Positions 60,720 through 64,000 of a DNA stretch of 64,000 bases are shown here, piece by piece. The DNA comes from Nostocoides sp. HKS02. GTDB lineage: Bacteria > Actinomycetota > Actinomycetes > Actinomycetales > Dermatophilaceae. The notes under the pieces are model-generated. The model ran no database searches, had not been told where the DNA came from, and saw only the letters and a list, made by a program, of their open reading frames with translations. The stretch's first letter is position 1. Every line of letters begins with the position of its first letter. The position numbers and the translations under genes are program-made. Location: assembly GCF_009707485.1 (NCBI RefSeq), contig NZ_CP046121.1:372001-436000 (forward strand), in the 5' to 3' direction.

Positions 60720-61493
60720 TCAGTCCTGCGGTCCACCGGCCACGTAGATCACCTGGCCGGAGACGAAGCCGGCGTCCTCGGAGCACAGGAACGCGATGGT
60801 CGCGGCGATGTCCTCGGGCTGGCCGACGCGCTGCACCGGGATGGCCGCGGCGGAGTGGGTGATGAAGTCCTCGAACGAGACCCCCAGCCGCTCGGCCGTC
60901 ATCTTGGTCATCTCGGTCTGGATGAACCCCGGCGCGACGGCGTTGGCCGTCACCCCGAACTTGCCGAGCTCGATCGCGAGGGTCTTGGTGAAGCCCTGGA
61001 GCCCAGCCTTGGCGGCGGAGTAGTTGACCTGGCCGCGGTTGCCCTGCGCCGAGGTCGACGAGAGGTTGACGATGCGGCCGAACTTCTCGGTGGTCATGAA
61101 GCCCTGGACCGCGCGGGTCATGAGGAACGACCCGCGCAAGTGCACGTTGATGACCGAGTCCCAGTCCTGCTCGGTCATCTTGAACAGCAGGTTGTCGCGG
61201 GTGATCCCCGCGTTGTTGACGAGGATGGTCGGGGCTCCGAGCTCGTCCGCGACACGGCGCACGGCGGTCTCGACCTGGGCGGCGTCGGCGACGTCGACCC
61301 CCACGCCGACCGAGCGGCCGCCGGCCTTCGTGATGGCGGCGACGGTATCGGCGCAGGCCGCCTCGTCGAGGTCCAGCACGGCGACGGCATGGCCCTCGCG
61401 GGCCAGTCGGGTTGCCGTGGCGGCTCCGATCCCCCGGGCAGCTCCGGTGACGATCGCGACGCGCTGGGTGTTCTGGGTGCTCTGGGTGCTCAC
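60720..61493 (-). CDS. fabG: 3-oxoacyl-ACP/acetoacetyl-CoA reductase-type SDR
   Basis: A 257-residue SDR of the FabG/PhaB type: VAIVTGAARGIGAATATRLA, TILVNNAGITRDNLLFKMTEQDWD, NLSSTSAQGNRGQVNYSAAKAGLQGFTKTLAIE and the C-terminal SGQVIYVAGGPQD. The catalytic Ser/Tyr/Lys set is complete. GTG 61493 has GGAGG upstream; the open frame to 61637 is not conserved. The operator CTAAGC-N4-GCTTAG 62 bases upstream links it to the TetR regulator at 54.2 kb and so to acyl-CoA metabolism, not necessarily to fatty acid synthesis. Confidence 0.88.
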   Translation of the reverse strand: MSTQSTQNTQRVAIVTGAARGIGAATATRLAREGHAVAVLDLDEAACADTVAAITKAGGRSVGVGVDVADAAQVETAVRRVADELGAPTILVNNAGITRDNLLFKMTEQDWDSVINVHLRGSFLMTRAVQGFMTTEKFGRIVNLSSTSAQGNRGQVNYSAAKAGLQGFTKTLAIELGKFGVTANAVAPGFIQTEMTKMTAERLGVSFEDFITHSAAAIPVQRVGQPEDIAATIAFLCSEDAGFVSGQVIYVAGGPQD

Positions 61494-61554
61494 TGGGGTC
61501 CTCCAGGGGAGACGGGCTGGCTGGGATCCGGGGGATCGGTTGGCCGCGAGTCTA

Positions 61555-61570
61555 CTAAGCGCGCGCTTAG
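61555..61570. promoter_or_regulatory. Second TetR operator copy before fabG-type gene
   Basis: CTAAGC-GCGC-GCTTAG is a perfect 16-bp palindrome with the same half-sites and spacing as the operator at 54799-54814. It is 62 bases before the GTG at 61493. Probability of chance repetition of both half-sites is small in this GC-rich background. Confidence 0.75.
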
Positions 61571-61698
61571 CGCGGCGGCGGCCTCTGGTCAGCAATTCTG
61601 GTGAACTCCGGCACAATGGGTCTGTTCCAGAGGCCATCGGCGCCCTCTACTCACCCATCGTGGTTGCTGCGGCACCCGATATCGAACAAAGGCACTGC

Positions 61699-63864
61699 AT
61701 GGAGATCTGGCCCGGTAAGCCTTACCCGCTCGGCGCTACGTATGACGGCACGGGCGTGAACTTCGCCCTGTTCTCCGAGGTCGCCGAGAAGGTCGAGCTC
61801 TGCCTGATCGACGACGACGGCGCCGAGACCCGCGTCGCGGTCCCCGAGGTCGACGGGTTCGTCTGGCACGCCTACCTGCCCGGGGTCCAGCCCGGCCAGC
61901 GCTACGGCTATCGCGTCTACGGCCCGTACGACCCGGCGGCCGGACATCGGTGCAACCCGGCCAAGCTGCTGCTCGACCCCTACGCCAAAGCGTTCGACGG
62001 CATGGCCGACGGCGACCAGTCGCTGTTCTCCTACGACTTCGACGCGCCCAGCGACGACCCCGGCAAGGCCAACGTCGACGACAGCCTCGGCCACACCATG
62101 CTCTCCGTGGTGATCAACCCGTTCTTCGACTGGGGTCAGGACCGCCTGCCCCGTCGCGAGTACCACGAGACGGTGATCTACGAAGCCCACGTCAAGGGCC
62201 TCACCGAACTGCACCCGGACATCCCCAAGGACATCCGCGGCACGTATGCCGGGATCGCCCACCCGGCGACGATCGCCCACCTGACCGAGCTGGGGGTCAC
62301 GGCGATCGAGCTCATGCCCGTGCACCAGTTCGTCAACGACTTCACGTTGCGCGAGAAGGGCCTGTCGAACTACTGGGGCTACAACACGATCGGGTTCCTG
62401 GCCCCGCACAACGGCTACGCGGCATACGGCACGCGGGGTGAGCAGGTGGCCGAGTTCAAGGGCATGGTCAAGGCGCTCCACGAGGCTGGCATCGAGGTCA
62501 TCCTCGACGTCGTCTACAACCACACCGCGGAAGGCAACCACCTCGGCCCCACGCTGGCGTTCCGTGGCATCGACAACGCGTCGTACTACCGGCTCGTCGA
62601 CGAGGACAAGGCGCACTACTACGACACCACCGGCACGGGTAACAGCCTGCTCATGCGGCACCCGCACGTCCTGCAGCTCATCATGGACTCGCTGCGGTAC
62701 TGGGTCACCGAGATGCACGTCGACGGGTTCCGGTTCGACCTCGCGGCGACGCTGGCCCGCCAGTTCCACGAGGTCGACAAGCTGTCGGCCTTCTTCGACC
62801 TGGTCCAGCAGGACCCGGTGGTCAGCCAGGTCAAGCTCATCGCCGAGCCCTGGGACGTCGGCGATGGCGGGTACCAGGTCGGCAACTTCCCGCCGCTGTG
62901 GACCGAGTGGAACGGCCAGTACCGCGACACGGTGCGTGACTTCTGGCGCGGTGAGCCGGCGACGCTCGGCGAGTTCGCGTCGCGGATCACGGGGTCGAGC
63001 GACCTCTACGAACACAGCGGCCGCAAGCCGATCGCGTCGATCAACTTCGTCACCGCGCACGACGGCTTCACGTTGCGAGACCTGGTGTCCTACAACGAGA
63101 AGCACAACGAGGCCAACGGCGAGGACAACAACGACGGCGAGAGCCACAACCGCTCGTGGAACTGCGGCGTCGAGGGGCCGACCAAGAACAAGAAGGTCAA
63201 CGCCCTCCGGGTGCGCCAGCAGCGCAACTTCCTCGCCACATTGCTGCTCTCCCAGGGCGTGCCGATGCTGCTCCACGGCGACGAGCTGGGCCGCAGCCAG
63301 GGCGGCAACAACAACGGCTACTGCCAGGACAACGAGATCTCCTGGATCAACTGGGACCTCGAGCAGGACCAGCTCAACCTCATCGCCTTCACGCGGCGGC
63401 TGGTGGAGCTGCGTCGCGAGCACCCGGTGCTGCGACGGCGCCGCTTCTTCGCCGGCTCGGCCTCCCACGGCGGCGAGAGCGAGATCGGCGAGATCGCCTG
63501 GTTCGAGCCCGGCGGCACCCACATGGACGAGGAGTCCTGGGCCAACGGGTACGCCCGGTCGATGATGGTCTTCCTCAACGGCCAGGCCATCCCCGAGCTC
63601 GACACCCGCGGTCAGAAGACGATCGACGACCACTTCCTCGTGATCTTCAACGCCCACTCCGACGCCATCGACTTCACCCTCCCGGGAGCCGACTACGGCG
63701 ACAGCTGGCGGATCGAGGTCGACACTGCCGCAGAGGAGGTCGACGCGACCGTGCACGCTCCCGGTGACACAGTGGTGGCGCAGGCACGCAGCACCGTCGT
63801 GCTGCGCTGTCCCCGGCAGCTGCCCTCCGGCAGCCCCGCCGGAGCCGCGATCGCCCGGAGGTGA
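61699..63864 (+). CDS. glgX: Glycogen debranching enzyme
   Basis: A 721-residue GH13 enzyme removing alpha-1,6 branches during glycogen turnover. An N-terminal CBM48-like domain starts at MEIWPGKPYPLGATYDGTGVN. The GH13 barrel has DVVYNHTAEGN, nucleophile Asp in VDGFRFDLAATLA (about 347), acid/base Glu in LIAEPWDVGDGGYQVGNFP (about 383), and Asp in NFVTAHDGFTLRDLVSYN (about 454). A much longer open frame reaches 61024, but homology starts at ATG 61699. It overlaps treY by four bases, the usual actinobacterial glgX-treY order. Confidence 0.95.
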   Translation: MEIWPGKPYPLGATYDGTGVNFALFSEVAEKVELCLIDDDGAETRVAVPEVDGFVWHAYLPGVQPGQRYGYRVYGPYDPAAGHRCNPAKLLLDPYAKAFDGMADGDQSLFSYDFDAPSDDPGKANVDDSLGHTMLSVVINPFFDWGQDRLPRREYHETVIYEAHVKGLTELHPDIPKDIRGTYAGIAHPATIAHLTELGVTAIELMPVHQFVNDFTLREKGLSNYWGYNTIGFLAPHNGYAAYGTRGEQVAEFKGMVKALHEAGIEVILDVVYNHTAEGNHLGPTLAFRGIDNASYYRLVDEDKAHYYDTTGTGNSLLMRHPHVLQLIMDSLRYWVTEMHVDGFRFDLAATLARQFHEVDKLSAFFDLVQQDPVVSQVKLIAEPWDVGDGGYQVGNFPPLWTEWNGQYRDTVRDFWRGEPATLGEFASRITGSSDLYEHSGRKPIASINFVTAHDGFTLRDLVSYNEKHNEANGEDNNDGESHNRSWNCGVEGPTKNKKVNALRVRQQRNFLATLLLSQGVPMLLHGDELGRSQGGNNNGYCQDNEISWINWDLEQDQLNLIAFTRRLVELRREHPVLRRRRFFAGSASHGGESEIGEIAWFEPGGTHMDEESWANGYARSMMVFLNGQAIPELDTRGQKTIDDHFLVIFNAHSDAIDFTLPGADYGDSWRIEVDTAAEEVDATVHAPGDTVVAQARSTVVLRCPRQLPSGSPAGAAIARR

Positions 63865-64000
63865 GCCTCGTGCCGAGCCAGGACGCCGGTATGCCGCATC
63901 GCCCGGCCCGCGGGCGGGTGGTGCCCACCGCGACCTACCGCCTCCAGGTCCAGCCCACCTTCACCTTCGAGCAGGCCGCCGAGCAGGCGGACTACCTGGC
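63861..64000 (+). CDS. treY: Malto-oligosyltrehalose synthase, 5' end only
   Basis: From GTG 63861 (overlapping the glgX stop as GTGA) the frame reads 46 codons to the window edge. After a short variable start the sequence VVPTATYRLQVQPTFTFEQA, then AEQADYLA, matches the TreY N-terminus. TreY turns the reducing end of maltodextrins into a trehalosyl group; with GlgX and a downstream TreZ it makes trehalose from glycogen. GTG 63870 and ATG 63891 are alternative starts. Confidence 0.85.
   Translation, partial: MSLVPSQDAGMPHRPARGRVVPTATYRLQVQPTFTFEQAAEQADYL

Noticed and set aside
61024..61698. N-terminal extension of the glgX frame
   Set aside because: It is antisense to the fabG-type gene and not related to GlgX; homology begins at ATG 61699.
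61651..63756. 701-codon minus-strand frame opposite glgX
   Set aside because: It is the shadow of a certain GH13 gene.

Overview
The window is from a high-GC (about 70%) actinobacterium. Abundant GTG starts, GTGA/ATGA gene overlaps, a NarK/NasA/NirBD nitrate operon ending in a HemD-OmpR fusion, DUF2017, DUF3618 and DUF1684 proteins and polycysteine leader ORFs all point to Actinomycetota. The gene content looks most like the Intrasporangiaceae (Janibacter/Knoellia/Phycicoccus group), but that placement is inference. No rRNA, CRISPR array or intact prophage is visible. Four tRNA genes are present: Leu-UAG, Lys-CUU, His-GUG and Arg-UCU.

Left part (1-16.5 kb): an unknown partial gene, homogentisate dioxygenase (tyrosine catabolism) and a Tat-exported 5'-nucleotidase. 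Next comes a six-gene minus-strand assimilatory nitrate operon: transporter narK, nitrate reductase nasA, its FAD electron-transfer subunit, nirB, nirD and a HemD/OmpR-type regulator. Candidate GlnR sites lie before narK and before nirB. An NAD-related group follows: nicotinamidase, kynureninase and nicotinate phosphoribosyltransferase.

Middle (16.5-29.5 kb): a housekeeping run of clpS, DUF2017, murI, two metallo-beta-lactamase-fold hydrolases, nfo, rph, rdgB and tRNA-Leu. Then come an Ada-like zinc domain protein, a CoA transferase, and an ECF-type nickel/cobalt importer whose promoter carries a perfect Nur-type operator. After these are a peroxiredoxin and a GroES-like protein, and a cysteine dioxygenase-rhodanese pair preceded by two short leader ORFs, one ending in four consecutive cysteines (probable cysteine-responsive attenuation).

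Accessory region (29.7-42.9 kb): a secreted phosphodiesterase, a frameshifted Rox-like monooxygenase, an alpha/beta hydrolase, an ECF42-type sigma factor with its DGPF partner and a matching promoter, a kinase, a frameshifted Tat-secreted protein, an FAD oxidoreductase, a secreted GH12 glycosidase, an IS481 relic beside tRNA-Lys, a CopC-like protein, and an SPFH/ribbon-helix-helix two-gene operon behind a perfect 29-bp operator-like palindrome.

Right part (43-64 kb): orn, a PrsW protease, a phosphopantetheinyl transferase, an orphan secreted protein, thpR, a pair of dynamin-like GTPases, ssb and ettA. A TetR regulator is divergent from an acyl-CoA dehydrogenase/SDR/SDR/quinone-oxidoreductase operon, and the same operator reappears before a fabG-type gene at 61.5 kb, suggesting a small regulon. 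The window closes with glgX and the start of treY (glycogen/trehalose).

Two window-wide signals stand out. The octamer CGGCATAC/GTATGCCG occurs about 48 times (about 52 for the heptamer core), equally on both strands and in all reading frames. Five genes carry single-base frameshifts, and two of these (ettA and the acyl-CoA dehydrogenase) have the identical change CTGTTC to CTTGTTC. These are either sequence errors or something more interesting.
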